Below the pieces are notes generated by a model, which saw only the letters and a program-made list of their open reading frames with translations, did not search any database and had not been told where the DNA came from. This document shows positions 23,890 to 37,340 of a stretch of 64,000 nt of DNA, piece after piece. The stretch is from Ligustrum vulgare (Eukaryota; Streptophyta; Magnoliopsida; Lamiales; Oleaceae): assembly GCA_963555705.1 (NCBI GenBank), contig OY743183.1:48721466-48785465 (forward strand), given 5' to 3'. The translations under genes were made by a program, and so were the position numbers. How positions within the stretch are numbered: the first letter of the stretch is position 1; the number at the start of each line of letters is the position of its first letter.

Positions 23890-25670
23890 ATTACACAAGA
23901 AGGAGATCTTATAGTCTCTTAGTGTATGTTGTTCATTGATGACATAGTTTTAGCTAATGGAATAATTAAAGAAGTCAAGTCCTAAATACAATTTTGGAAG
24001 AGTACATAAGAATCTAGCCCCTGTTCTCTTTGCTGTTTTGAGGTCGTTTTCTGTTTTTATTTTCGAAAACGCTAAAAACGTATTCTCTTTACCATTTTCG
24101 AAAATCCATTTTGGAAAACAAAAAAAAAATTTGTACATAAAACGGAAAACGCCCGAAACATCGTTTTGGGCGTTTTGTGTGTATTTCGACAAAAAATGTC
24201 CAAAACGTGGAAAACGCGTTTTGGGAATTTTTTTTTTTTTTTTTTTTAATCTTAACTTTGAACTAAGCTTAATATAAAGTTTTTTTTTTATTATTTTTTT
24301 TAGAATTATCCTAGCTTGGAACTAAACCTAAATTTTTTTTTTTTTTAGAATTATCCTAACTTGAGACTTAGTTTAAATAAAGTTTTATTGAATTCAATAT
24401 CAACATTACAAAAAAAAAAAAATTAAATGAGAATTCTTGTTGTTATATTTCAAAAAATGCAATGATAAATGGACTCTGGTGGTTTTGAAAGAACTTGCAT
24501 TTTCTAGATTTTAATAGAAGTAGAGTTTTCTCAAATCTCGAACCTGACCAAGCTGTGTTAATATAGACTCTTAATGCTCACATTAGTGTGTTGCATGTAA
24601 CCATATTTTTAGTGTATTGTGAAAGGAAATTTGAGTTGGAGTTAGTAGTATTCTGCAAGAAAATTAATTAAAAATAGTTTAAATAGTGTTCTGCAAAATT
24701 TCAAACAGAACGTGTTTTCCAGCTTTTCATTTTCAAAAACAGTTTTCAGAAATGACAAACCAAACGCGTTTTCAGCAAATTTGAAAACAAAAATGAAAAC
24801 ACAAAACATTTTCGAAAATGAAAATACAAAATAAAATACAAACAGAACGCCACCTAAAAGTTTTAGGTTATGTAGAACAAAGAATGTATATACAAATGCT
24901 CATTCAGTAAGTAGCACATATAAGGACACTAATGACGTTAGTGTAAAGGATTGTGTTATTCCAAAAGTGATCGTTTAGGGAATCGAAGTTTGATTACTAA
25001 CAATGAGGGTTTGAAGATGACATAATACATAGGATTAGAGTGGGTTGGATGAAATTGTAGAAGGGCTATAGGAATTTATGTGCTTAATAGGCTTCAGGTT
25101 GGTAAGAATTTGTAAACGGTTTAATCTATAAATTAGATAGACATGAGTTGTCGATAATACTTGTCAGTCCATTGAAATATATGCTTGAAAATGAAATTTG
25201 ACTATTTATAATTTTTGCCAAACAGAGACTGAAAAGCAAGTTCTGCATAATGGTTATTAGACTAGATATGATTTTGATTTTGAGTGTTTTTTTATAATGA
25301 GACAAAATGTCCCTAAAGTTGATGTAGTAGAAACATGAATGCTAGTACGGTCATGGTAAAATGGATATGATGAGAAAATGAGAATTTGCACCAAGTGGAG
25401 GTGACATTGATTGAAGATATATATTATGGGAAGGACAACTTAGATGGTTGGGTCATAATGCATCAGACTAAAAGAGGCTCCTATTCATGAGAGGGACGCG
25501 ATCTCGCTAGAGCAAGTTAAAAGAGGAAGCAACAGACCAAAATTAACATGGATTGCTCTATTTTCTAAAGATCTAGTTCTTACAATGGAAGAAAGTAGAA
25601 TGACAAAGAAAGATTCTTGTTGCCAACTCCAAATTTAATAGGAATATGACTTAGTTTGTTGTTGTTAGTC
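23890..25670 (+). mobile_element. RTE-type LINE remnant, interrupted by MITE 2
   Basis: A decayed reverse-transcriptase core is visible at 23920-23975 (CMLFIDDIVLANG, the F-x-DD box). After the MITE come SLITNNEGLKM (about 25000, the YLGS-region) and QLRWLGH (25440-25465, the usual LRWFGHV motif), then HERDAI.LEQVKRGSNRPK and TW-like residues in shifting frames. The 3' end has the TTGTTGTTGTTAGTC tail (25658-25670). Many stops and frameshifts; not functional. Confidence 0.7.
24017..24854. mobile_element. MITE 2 of an inverted pair
   Basis: It is the reverse-complement relative of 21867-22705, with ends GCCCCTGTTCTCTTTGCTG and CAAACAGAACGCCACC. It interrupts the LINE remnant. Target duplications are not perfect (CTA left, TAA right). 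Confidence 0.75.
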
Positions 25671-26440
25671 TTCGACAGAATTATATTTGTACTTCTTTCC
25701 CTTTTTCTTTTTTCCTCAATTTAACTTTCTCCATATAGTGAAGGCAACGGAGCAGATAGCAACTGATATTTCTCACGTGCTCCATAGAGAACAGTGGCTC
25801 ATGCAAATTCACCATCCCACCTCTAACAAAAATATTGCTAGGTTACAGTTAAGAACATATTGAAATATCAAATTCTTATTGTAGCACATAATTATATTTG
25901 TCACCATGAGCAGGAAAAGAAATTAGCATATTTCCCTATGGAACCATAAATTTTAATTTTTCTTATCTTTTATTCTCTTTGAGAATAAGTGGTGACTAAC
26001 GCAAGTTATATCTGTTTTTGCAGCTCTACTTTATAAACATACGAAACTACGAAAGAAGCTCCAAATCATCATTATATTCAGTTTTTACCCTCTTCATGGA
26101 TCTACATGATTATTCTTCTCAGTCAGTACAAATTGAAGAAATATGTTAGAAAGTGACCACGTCTGCATATTCTTCAAGGCTGCACGGATTAAGTAACCAG
26201 ATTTAAGCATAATAAGATAGTAAAGACTAGAACAAGACAACTGAGACTGTCCAGGATTCTATGCCCTATTATAATTTTCTGCATGCACATCTACTGTATT
26301 TAGCATTATGGTCATATGACCATCAAATCCTTAAATAATCACAAAATTTAAAAACTCGGGTATCAAAAGTTAAAAACCTTTACTTTAAGGGAGATACGAG
26401 CATATTAACGATTCAGCTGCTTTTGTAAAGTCAAGCTATG
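25671..26440. other. Intron sequence, nothing recognised
   Basis: I searched this stretch on the minus strand for the missing NUDT3-like exon between YGQ..KR and LSDSDKEAL and did not find it. Confidence 0.45.
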
Positions 26441-28808
26441 TGTGACATGACCCCGTCTCGAATCACCCTGTGTGGACCCAAGACGTGGCGTGCGCCGATG
26501 ATGAATGCCAGCTAGATACTGGACCCACCACCAAGGCTACTGAAACTTTTCAAATTCTATAAATCTTCTCGTAATACCCCCTGATTTTAAAATTTTTTTG
26601 ACAAAGTTCCCTTTAAATATTGGATATAACCTCCCTGTAACAAAATCAACAATCCTCAAACAACCACATGTAAAATACTGGGAATCCATATCCCTTCACA
26701 TCATCATATCAAAAATCAAAAGAGCTTATACCTACCCATCTAGTTCTTACTACGTATCATCCATTCCACTTACATTTGATACATCAACATATCATTCTAA
26801 TCAACTAAGTACTTGACAAAACAATAACTCGAGAATGGACCGGGTTAAATATATATACATGGATCCCAAAAGAATGATGAAGACTAGAAACATACAACTA
26901 AATGATCTTGTGGCTCTTGGGTAGGCTTTCCAACTTCCTCTCAAAACTCAAAAGTATCCTAATAGGGAAAAATGTTACAAAAATATGAAATTTTAACTCA
27001 GTGAGTGGAGGGTTTGAAAACTAGTCATACTTTTCTCTTTTATATTTCTTTATAAAATCACTATTTGTTTTGTAACTATAATTTTTGATTGACATAAGAA
27101 AATTTTTAACTTCTTCTGAAAAGAATGTCTAGTTGAAATGAGATCTTTTAAATTCTGAAATCATGGCATAAATAGTAATAACTGTTTGATCATGCTCAAA
27201 ATTCTGTTGAACTGTACTGAGAAACTGAAATATTTTTCTATGAATAAATATATCATAATGTACTGAAAGAATCACATCAAAGTGTACACAATGAACAAAT
27301 TTACTCAAGTACAGAGTACTCTCGATGTACAAGGCAAAGACATTCAAATCTGATAAGCTGATAATCTGATAAACTGTGTCATATGCGCATAGACTGCCCC
27401 AAAGGCTAAAGCACCCTAGTACACGGCCCAAAGCCTATATGTGCACAAGAGTGGGTCCCAAAGACCTCTGATAATCTGGTCATACACTGTGGAAACGAAT
27501 TCACATCAGTGCAGAGCGGGTAATATCACCTGGGTACTTTCTGATGGTTTTTCACACTAATAATTTACATGTAACAAATTCTTTTATAGAATAATGTACT
27601 AAATTTATAATTTGATCAACTTGAAATTTTAAAAGAAGAAGCCTAAAATCATGCTTCTAAACTTGTATTTGTGAAAAGTAGTAATTTCCATAACTTGTCT
27701 ACTTAATTGAAAACATGAATCGTATGGAAAATTTATGCCATTAAATATTAAAATTTAACTTTAAGGAAAAATAAGTTTCTCCACTCACAGAGATTGTGAC
27801 TGAAACCTAGTTTGGCTGATAGGCCTGGCCAATCTCCGTGTCGCCTCCTGAAAATTAAATTAAAACCTTGGATCAACTTCAATAATTACAAATATTTAAC
27901 AAATGCCCAAAATGAAATAACATCCTATACAATAACCACAAATTTCATATGCCTCCAACATTACATCCAACCAACCTTCTCTTATGTTAAATATAGCTTC
28001 ATTATAACTAATATATCCTTTATTTAACCAATACCTCAATGGAATGCTCATAGACACCAAAAACCCCTTTCCAAGAAACTAGTAATGGACTAATTCTTTA
28101 ACTTAATTGCATGGATAATTTAATCTCCAAATAAACATCACCAAATTAAGCATTTAAGCATGAAATAATTTAACATAGTCTCCAATAACTTAATCTTGCC
28201 CAAATCATGAATTTAATCCACTATTATTTCAAACCCTAGCATGTAACCACAATGAATTCAACCAAACTTGAATATTTAGCCCAATATCTTTCAATGAGTC
28301 ATAAATCCATCCAAAAATCTAACATTTAACTCAAAAATTAAAACCCTAAAATCAACAACATATCTCAAATTAATGGGTATTGCCTTACCTCTTGAAGGTG
28401 AAAATGAAGTCTTGAAGGTTGAATGAAAATCCATTTTTTTTCTTTTTCTTCCTTCCTTCCTTCCTTCCTTTTTCTTTTCTTTTTCTTTTCTTTCTTCCTC
28501 CGATTTTTCTCTTCTCTGCGTAACCTCTCTCTCTGGTAATGTCTATGTGTATGTCTTTGGTTTATTTGTCTACCAATGTCAAGACAAATTAGTTTTGATA
28601 GAAATTGCTTGCTGGGTCCTTCATTTATCTTTCAATAAAATTCCCAAACATAAATGATAATAAGTCCCCCAACTTATAATAAAATTTAAATGATCCCTAA
28701 AATTCTACTCATTTAAATTGGTCCCCACTTGGACTAAATTGGTCAAAAATAAATATTGACTTGATAAAATAATTATTTGACTTGTAAAATTAAAAGTGAG
28801 TTGTAACA
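26441..28808 (+). mobile_element. LTR of family A (solo), copy 2
   Basis: It starts TGTGACATGACCCCGTCTCG and ends near TGTAACA (28808). The flanks CTATG and ATGTG/CAATG give no perfect target duplication. The 5' 120 bp are the inverted counterpart of 19600-19721 (TGGACCCACCACCAAGGC and GTGCGCCGATGATG). Without an adjacent internal region it behaves as a solo LTR in the NUDT3-like intron. Confidence 0.7.
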
Positions 28809-29798
28809 ATGTGCCTCGGCATTTTGTTTGTACCTAGAGAACATACACATCATGCTCATAAGCATGAATCTATAAGCTTAAAGATTTATGGATGCACAAA
28901 CGACCAGCTCATGCATGGTTTTCATAGGAAATAGCCTAATTATTCACTTTATGGGCATAATAAGTAATAGTTGTAAGGAAATGAACTTAAATTAAAAAAC
29001 ATAAATTTTAAATATCTGACAACATTGTTCAAATAATAGTTTTCATTCATTTGAAGAACTCATGTAAATTGTAATATGTCCAAAAAACTAGTTTCGTTTC
29101 TTTCAAGCACTCATGGAGAATTTACGAACATAAGATATAAGTTCTAAAAAATATCTATCGATATCATTAAAAAATAAAATTCAAAGAAAGTGGAAACTAG
29201 TTTTTACAGAAAAAATGGAAAGGACAGTCTGATTTCTTAAATAAGAGGACTTGGCAAGTGAAAATGTAAAATATCCAAAGCTCTGCATTATATACCTTTT
29301 CGAAGTTATTTCAAAGAACTGACCGTATTTACATCATAGGGAACATATTGAGGATCTTCTTTTGCAAGCAAGCTTCTATACTCCTCCAAAGGGATATATT
29401 TAACAGCTGAAACTTCAGATTCCTTGAACAAAAAAATAAAAAATAAAAAAATGGTGATAGCAAATATTGAGAAATCTTTGAAGCAGAACAGAATAAATTA
29501 GATTATAAGGGGTAAACTAATAAAAAGAAGGGTCAGCTTAATCCAAGATATATCTTCATCGAACCCAATTCCTAATATGATGGCAGCAAGCATCGTTCAA
29601 ACAACTAAACTTGATAACTGCTCGTTTTGAAACATAAATGTGTTTGTCAAAGAAGTCACACAGCAACCATTCTTTAATTAAAGTAAACATATGAATAATG
29701 AAACACGTGTAGAGTAGTATGCCACTAAGCAGAGCTTACATAAGGGCAGATGAATGGTTAACTGAGGTCTGGTTTGAAATGTATGAGCTTTGTAATAA

Positions 29799-31472
29799 TG
29801 ATGTAGGACAATCTTATTCTAAATAGGATAGTTTTTCTCTTTTTCTTCTTCTTTCTTATTTAGAATAAGATTTCTTTTTTTCTTTTTTATTTAGAATATG
29901 ATTTCTTTTTTCTTTTTTCTTTTTTTTTTTTAAGATTAGGATTTTAGTTTTCTTTCCTTTTAGAATTTTAGTTTAGTCTACTTATATTAGTAAGATTAGG
30001 GAATTATTTTGCTCATATAAACAAAGGTTTTATACACTTTTAAATAATCAATTCGATACAATAAAAACATTTCCTACAAATTTTCTAGTTTGTCAACTTT
30101 ATTCTTGTTTCAAAAATTTCAATTCAACTTTTGCACCAAAATTGGTATCAAAGTAAGGTTTGCCCTTGCTGATCGATCTATGGTGATAGTAACACTCATC
30201 CACGTGACGATGGTTGGAGGATAGCAAAACCAACCGCGGTCCAAAATCTAGAAGGATGGATATGTATGAATAAGAAAGTCACAAGAATTTCCAGGTTTTA
30301 ATTGTTATGAATGTTGGTTGCTTGGACAAGTCCAAAACACAGACCAGAGATCAAAGAATTTCCTCAAATCCCAACTGTGTTTGAATAACCAAGAGCTATC
30401 AAGAACTCTTCAAAGATGTACCTGGGAAATATTAGATATAAAGGAGCCCAATTTGAAGCGCAACAACATTTTAGAAAAAGATGCAGAATCGACAACAAAG
30501 CACGCGATGTGATAATAGACCATAGGAGTAGTGAGAATTTGGTATCCAAAGTATTGATGAAAACTTCAAATTTGAAAACTCAAAAATATTCATCTTGCTA
30601 TCAAGTTTCACAAGTTAAAAGGATGCGAGAAATTCAAAATATCGAGTCACACTCTAATGATCGAAAGTTGAATTTCAGAAGCGTCCGATGGAGGAGAAGG
30701 GAATTGAACTTTCTAATTACGAAGGAATCAAAGATGAAAGTTATCAAATTAAGGGGAAAAAAATTGTTGACCTCCCCTGTAGTTTCAATGCTAATGAATT
30801 GCTAAGCATAAGGAAAATATGGACAATGTTGATTAAGTCCCCCATACCAGTTCTTCTGTATTGAAGAAAGTCATTGGACATTATAGTAGAAGATGATAAT
30901 GAATGTCACATGGGAATTGGTCTTGAAGAAAATATAATGAATAAAGTAGGAGCAAAGTTGACTTCAAACAATGCAACTAAAGAATATAACACGTTTATCA
31001 AGCACATCAAGAAATGGACATTTCTTCAATATGAATATAAAAATAATTTTTTGAGTATTTTTCTCCCAATTGATTGATTGATTTTAATTTTTTATAACCA
31101 AACTCGTGGAAGAAATTTTTCCAAAGTGAGAGAGTGATGTAGGACAATTTTATTCTAAATAAAATTGATTTCAACTCTTTTTCTTTTTCTTTCTTATTCA
31201 AAAGATTTCTTTTCTTTCTTACTTAGAATATTATTTTCTTCTTTCTTTTAGATTAGGATTTTAGTTTTCTTTCCTTTTAGAATTTTAGTTTAGCCTCCTT
31301 ATATTAGTAATATTAGGAAACTATTTTGCCAATATAAACAAAGGCTTTCTGGCTTTGTACACTTTTCATTAATCAATTTCAATCAATTCAATACAATGAA
31401 ATTGTTCTCTACAAAACATTCAGTTTTTCAAACTATATTCCTATTTCAAGAAATTTCAATTCCATTTCCACA
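29799..31472 (+). mobile_element. Internally deleted Ty3/gypsy (chromovirus-like) LTR element, copy 2
   Basis: Exact duplicate of 2728-4401: LTRs at about 29799-30135 and 31135-31472, primer site at 30142, and the same protease-like remnant near 30490-30630. I saw no base difference between the two copies. Confidence 0.7.
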
Positions 31473-31962
31473 CCCAAAGGAATCAAGGTTCAATAGTTTG
31501 TAATAATTTAATTTTAACCATGATATGTGTACATTCTAAACATCACCAACTTGAAGGAAGATGCCAAATCCCAACTTCCGTTAACTATAACTCAAGCGGT
31601 GAACTAGTTTTTCCAAACACGTTGTGAAGTCAAATATATGAATCTGGAACAACATTCGATCGCCCCATTTTAAGTTGCATAAGACATAAGAAATTTGCTA
31701 CAAAATAAAAATCTAAATATTTCATTATTCATGAAGAAATCCATAAAATACTACAATGCTAGCAACAATTTTTGTGCCTCTTGAGCCAAACAATCATCTT
31801 GATCATATACGTATTGGGCCATACTTGATTATGAGGCTGATGTGTGTACTCTATCGGATGTGTGAACTATTTAAGATGTGAGAACTTGAAATTATGTGCG
31901 TATTTTGTAACTGAAACTAAGGCAAGCCAAAGAATGATAAATGTATGAATATAAAACATTAA

Positions 31963-32320
31963 GCCCTGTTAGGTAAACCATTTATAAATGGTTATTTACA
32001 GATTGTTTGGTAGAGCAAAAGAAAAAAGGTTTATAAACCAAATTATAAACAACAAAATTTCTCAAACCACTTTTTAACCACATACATTTTCTCACTCCAA
32101 TTTTCAACAACACATTTTACCTAAAAAAAACCTTGTGAAGGCTGCCAAACACTCCCTAATATCGTGATGTGTCAACATTTAATTTGTCCATTTTTTTAAA
32201 GTAAAAAATGGTATGCGAAAATTTTTGACCATCCAAAATTGTTGACTTTTCAAAAAAACTGAACCAATGAGATGTTGACACATGTGGCCATTTATAAACA
32301 TTTTTTTACCAAACAGAGTC
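31963..32320. mobile_element. Tourist-like MITE (copy 2)
   Basis: Duplicate of 4892-5249 with the same ends and TAA flanks; it carries A at 32147 where copy 1 has G at 5076. Confidence 0.75.
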
Positions 32321-33730
32321 TAAATAATTATTGTGAAATGGCAAGCAAGGATCGTTCAATCAACTAAATAGAAAACCTGCTTCGTCAATTAGACTAGACA
32401 TTGTGAGTGCCCTGTGCATGTGATGGAGAGCTTCATGTTGGGTTGGTCATAGATTTGATACAAACTAGTGAAATGACTAGTTCAGAAATAATAAGGTCAT
32501 CGGGAATAATTAGAGATTAAGGTATAAACTAACAAAATTATTGTGTCGTTGAATCTGCTTTCAGACAGGTTTGAAAAAAAAAATTAATGATTTAGAAACA
32601 TTTATCTACACGAAATGAATTATTAAATAAACAACAGCCAACAATGGAAAGCTGTCTAATGGAAAATAAACCTTAAGACCTGAAGAGTGAAGGCCTCCAG
32701 CAGAATTGGATCTAGTGTCGTAACAAGACACACATCATTGTATTCATTGTTAATGAATTTTCCATCGTTTATGACACTGTAAACAAATGCAGAATTTATT
32801 ATATAGCACTATTACCCAACGTTTTCTGTCCTGAATACACTTGCTTAAGAATGAAAAATAAAAAAATAAAAATTGGTCTAAGAAGAACTTCCCAATGCAC
32901 CAGAGCATCAGAACTAACAACATTTCATTTGGGAATCTTAAAATTAAAGGGAACAAATTTTGCAAGCATAAAAAGTAGAAATATGAATAAGGACACATGA
33001 ACAACAATAGCACAAAGAAAGTATAATTATGAAGGATGCATGAGCATTGCATACATAAACAAGTATATTCATTTCCTTGCCTAACTAAAAAAGAAAGGTC
33101 CAAAATCTAGTAAGAGTTCCTAAAGAAATTACAAGACCATCCCAAGAGAAGGAAAGAATGAAAAAAAGAACACAGAAAATTAACATAGGCCAACAATTCC
33201 TCTCTTTCTCAACCCTCATTAGCCTGTCTTGATCACTTCACTAGGAACAGCTAAGGCTTTCTTTCTCTTCCCATCCTTTTAATCAACCTTTCACTGCCAA
33301 ATCATCGCCAGTACCATTGGAAGTTTACTACTCTCAACTTGCCTAGTCAGTTTCAGTAATTCCACCCAATATCTGATGAAAAATGTAATTTCCTGTGCAG
33401 CATGCAGTTCCCCATACTATAGAAACACTGCATCCAATTTGCCCACAAAATCCTAAGAATATAATCATCCTATGGAACCCTTTCAACTGGCCCCACATCA
33501 TTACAAATGCATTAGAGCTTCTCTAGCTCTTCCTATTTCTGCAATCATTAGTGGTATAAAGTTGCTTTACGAGAAAGAAAATTAACACCAAATCCAACTT
33601 TGCTTAACTAGAGAAACTTTATCCCCTTGAAAAATGTTTGAATTCTGACACAAAGTGCTTATTTGGTAGAAATTATAATGGGGTTATAATAAAGAGAATC
33701 AATGGGTCCCATGAAATGTGTGGATAAAAA

Positions 33731-34133
33731 TTAGGTAGTAGTTCTGAATGTAAGGTTAAAGTTAATGTTTAACATTGACTTCAAATTATAAGGAGTTCTT
33801 AATTTTTCCCATAGATGCATAAATTTGTGCTTGGGATAGTAGTTGTGAATGTAAGGTTAAAGTTAATGTTTAACATTGACTTCAAATATCATGTATAATA
33901 TTTCCTCTTTTCAGAATTGACTTCATCATCCCACGAAATGGGATAGTAGCTGCCAATCTTTGGTTAAAATTAATATTTAACTTCGACTCAAATTATAAGG
34001 AGCACATAATTTTTCCAAAAGATGCATAAATTTGTGCTTGACATATACTGAAGTTATCGGCCAGATCTCTTTAAATATCATTTTGGTGACAGATGTATAA
34101 TATTTCCTCTTTTCATAAATGACTTCATGATCC
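33731..34133. repeat. Diverged tandem repeat in intron (copy 2)
   Basis: Duplicate of the three-unit array at 6660-7062. Confidence 0.65.
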
Positions 34134-36061
34134 TGTACTTAAGACCATAGTTCTTTAGGCACATAAGAAGGAAAGCATCTAGAATTTACATCCCATAGGA
34201 GCTAACAGACTTCAAAGAGGCTTTCATTTATTTGGAGAACTTAGATTAAAACATTAAATATTCTTAGCAATTTCAAAACTCTGCTACAATTATTTCTAAT
34301 GTATTTGCTTTTCTTCATTATCCTTTAATGTTCTGCGCAAGCAAGGTATGACTAAATGCTGTAATTTCATTCCAACTATGTGTGCTCAGACTGGATATAG
34401 TAAATTTTTGCCAAGACTGGACATAAAACTTAATCTATATTCCAAACAAAAAATGCCATAGTGAAAGGAATCACATTGGTTAATGGTTGAAACTAGTTTA
34501 CAAGTACACAGTATAAGTTCTTATGCATCAGCAAGGAAGAGTTAAAAGAAAAGAATGAGGTGCAGTAAGAGTAATTAATATCAACTCACATCAAAATAAT
34601 CATGCAACATTGAAAAGATGAACTAATGCAATTTTATTGACTAACCACTCTTGAAGAAATACAAATAGAGGTTCAAATGCATCCTTCGGAAGTATAATAA
34701 CAAGCTCCTCGTGAAGTTCCCTCCTGCAAACACGAACAACTTCTTCATGAAGAGAAAGCGTCATTCAACAAACCAGAAACAGAAATGAAAAGAAAGAACT
34801 TTTTAAGTATTGTTACTGAAAAGGAAATTATGGAATATAAGCTTATGCAGTTTTCCCATCTTTAATAAAAAGATATAGCATCTGTGAAATCATTCAGCAA
34901 TCATCGTGTGAACAAAAAGATAACAATATCCTTTGCCTCCACCGATTGAATACTAACAATAATATTCAATTAGAACACTTGGGGGAAAATATCAAATCTT
35001 TTCTTAATGGAAGGTGTATCACAAAGTTTCAAAATGCTTGAGATCAGGCACGACAGTCACATATATATAATATGAAAAGGGAAAAAAGAAAGTAATAATA
35101 CTGTAAATTTGTTACTCAGCTTATTAAAGACTTATTCAGGATAGAGAACAATGGTCAAACTTCTTTTAACCTGCTCAATCGACTGTTTCTTGTGCATAGT
35201 ACAATTGAAAAAGTTCCCTCTCTTTTAGAAGCATTTCTCAACCAATATTCTTAAACTTACCTTCTGTAAATACTTTAGGTTGAATTTTTTATTTTTATTT
35301 TTGGTAAATGTATGGTTTTATCCAAACAGTTAAAAAGGAATGGATGAGAAATCTTCGTAGGGCTTTTCAATATGTAGATTTTTGAAGTGCGGAGAAAGTT
35401 GTTCTTGGAAAAACGCCAGAGGATCGCAAATAAAAGAAGGTGATGACTGACATCCAAGATTGAAAAGCTCATGAGTTTCTCAAAAGGGTGATTTTATCAA
35501 AAACGATTTCTAATAATAATAATAATCAACCTAAATAGATCTCCTTACCTAGTTGTGACTAGAGATGAATCTCCAGCAGAAATATGACCAGCACTAGAAA
35601 TATCCCATAGACCAGGCCATGAATCTTTACAGTCAGAACATTGCTGAAGTAGTAATTCTTGAGTGCTCTCAGCAAATATCCACACGTGAACACCATGGTG
35701 GTAATCACCATCCTTGTGGATATCTCCCCTGTAAATTAACACAATATAAATGTGCATATAAGTACTTCAGAAATAGGATCAAGGTCATTCCCTAATTTTT
35801 TTCACAAAACAAAGATAAAGGTATAAAAGAAGGGTACAAGAAACACGATTAACAAAATTAGCAGAATGATAACCAAAAAGTAGTGTGATTTGTTGATCAT
35901 TATTTCTACATAAATTAGCACATGGGGCTCTTTACACTAGCAGACAAAATATTTTTCCTTACAATTCTGAGCATTAAGATAATTGGTAATAGACATATAA
36001 TAAAGTAGAACTGGTACATATATCTTTGGTTAAATTTCATTAGTTCTTAAATTATATATTA

Positions 36062-36519
36062 GAGCATCCGCATTGGACATGTTGAAGTACATGTTAGTAG
36101 AATAAATTAGCAAGATGTTGAAATAATGCCTACAATGAATATGTTAAAACACATGTTAAGAGAATCTTTTTAACCACATGTTAACCTTTTTTGTTAAATC
36201 TAAAGAGTGTTTTAACAGGTGACATGGCATTTTTCTTCTTCTTCTTTCTTTTTAATTTTCTTTAACGTTGATAAAAAAAATAATTTTTTTGTTGATTTCA
36301 TATTATAGGATTTAATGATATCAATATGAGTACCATATTGATATATAAGTTTTTGCTATTTTAAAAATAAATAATCAATTATTTTTGGACTTAGCAAAGA
36401 GTTAACACATCCAGTGTAGCAATTAATAATTGTTAACTTTAACATGTGGATGTGTCATTTAAGATCTAGTTTTTTGTTTATGTGGCTAGCTAACTTTAAC
36501 ATGTCCAATGCGGATGCTC
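36062..36519. mobile_element. TTA-flanked MITE in intron 1 (copy 2)
   Basis: Duplicate of 8991-9449 with GAGCATCCGCATTGGACATG ends and TTA flanks; one base shorter because of an A-run. Confidence 0.8.
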
Positions 36520-37340
36520 TTATCATCTGCCACTATTTGTTAGCTTGAACATGACATATAGCTAGCTTGCAATAATAGTCACAAGTGGAAGTTTCAACAA
36601 GAAGGTCCAATTGCTAATACAAGAATATCATTACAATTCCAAATCTTTTTTCTTTCTTTTGGATGAGAGGATAGAAAAAGAAACTCAATCCAGTAATAAT
36701 TGGTGAATATAAATGTTTGCGAACAGGATGTCCTACTTGTATCAAGAATAAGAAATAGGCATAAACATAACAGCATCCATTTTTTACACTTACTACTTGT
36801 TACTTTAAAATAAATTGTTGCCATAATAAGAAAATTGGTAAATTTCAGAAACCTCCCTGAGGTTCATGACAATTTTGAAGTTGCATAGAAAAAAGTTCAG
36901 TTACTGTTTTCACCCAGAATTCATTCGTCTAATTATAATATGCAGAAAACAAATAAGTCAATCGCCAATATAAGTCATTTAATTTCCCAAAATAAATAAA
37001 TAAAATAGAAAGATGTCGAAATGATGGACGCTAAAATAGAACTTGTTTAGGAAAGAAAAAAAGAAAAATAATGCATATACATTTGAAAACAGCAATAAGC
37101 AAGGTAAAATCAGCATATTTATTCATTTTCATTTTCATTTTCATTTCTGGGTTTTTTTGTGGCATTCCAGAATTGAGGTCACCTGGGTCTAGAGATGCCG
37201 GTTTTCTGCCCAGTTCTAGTGAGGACGTCAAGGCGTTCTTCTTCAACGACTTCAGCCGCCATTGCGTTTCGTACTAGAGTCAAAAGGTAGCGCAGAAAAC
37301 ACATTTTCTCAAGCTACTTATACTCGAGAAACTAGAGTTG

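Larger units (their letters stand above)
20052..37262 (-). pseudogene. NUDT3: NUDT3-like Nudix/peptidase-M49 gene (copy 2), frameshifted and 3'-truncated
   Basis: Exons: E1 37183-37262, E2 35549-35728, E3 34646-34723, E4 32680-32776, E5 29296-29422 (same frameshift as copy 1), then two M49-domain exons at 20998-21084 (LKGLSDSDKEALKFLIKAAK..., 29 codons) and 20052-20158 (VWYSNPSLRDRLEQNADGFQ..., ending at SPW). The family exon coding the ~40 residues between YGQ..KR and LSDSDKEAL was not found, so a further exon is lost or hidden. Everything after SPW is missing because the copy ends at the LTR/duplication junction at 17573; the HExxH-type zinc site of the M49 domain is therefore absent. Copy-2-specific changes: Ala39 to Gly (E2) and Gly95 to Val (E3), the latter hitting the invariant Gly of the Nudix box (RELHEELVI). 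The introns contain LTRs, a LINE and MITEs. Confidence 0.85.

Noticed and set aside
25740..25830. Candidate for the missing NUDT3-like exon (minus strand)
   Set aside because: The translation (RGGMVNLHEPLFSMEHVRN) does not match the expected family segment and splice borders are not convincing.
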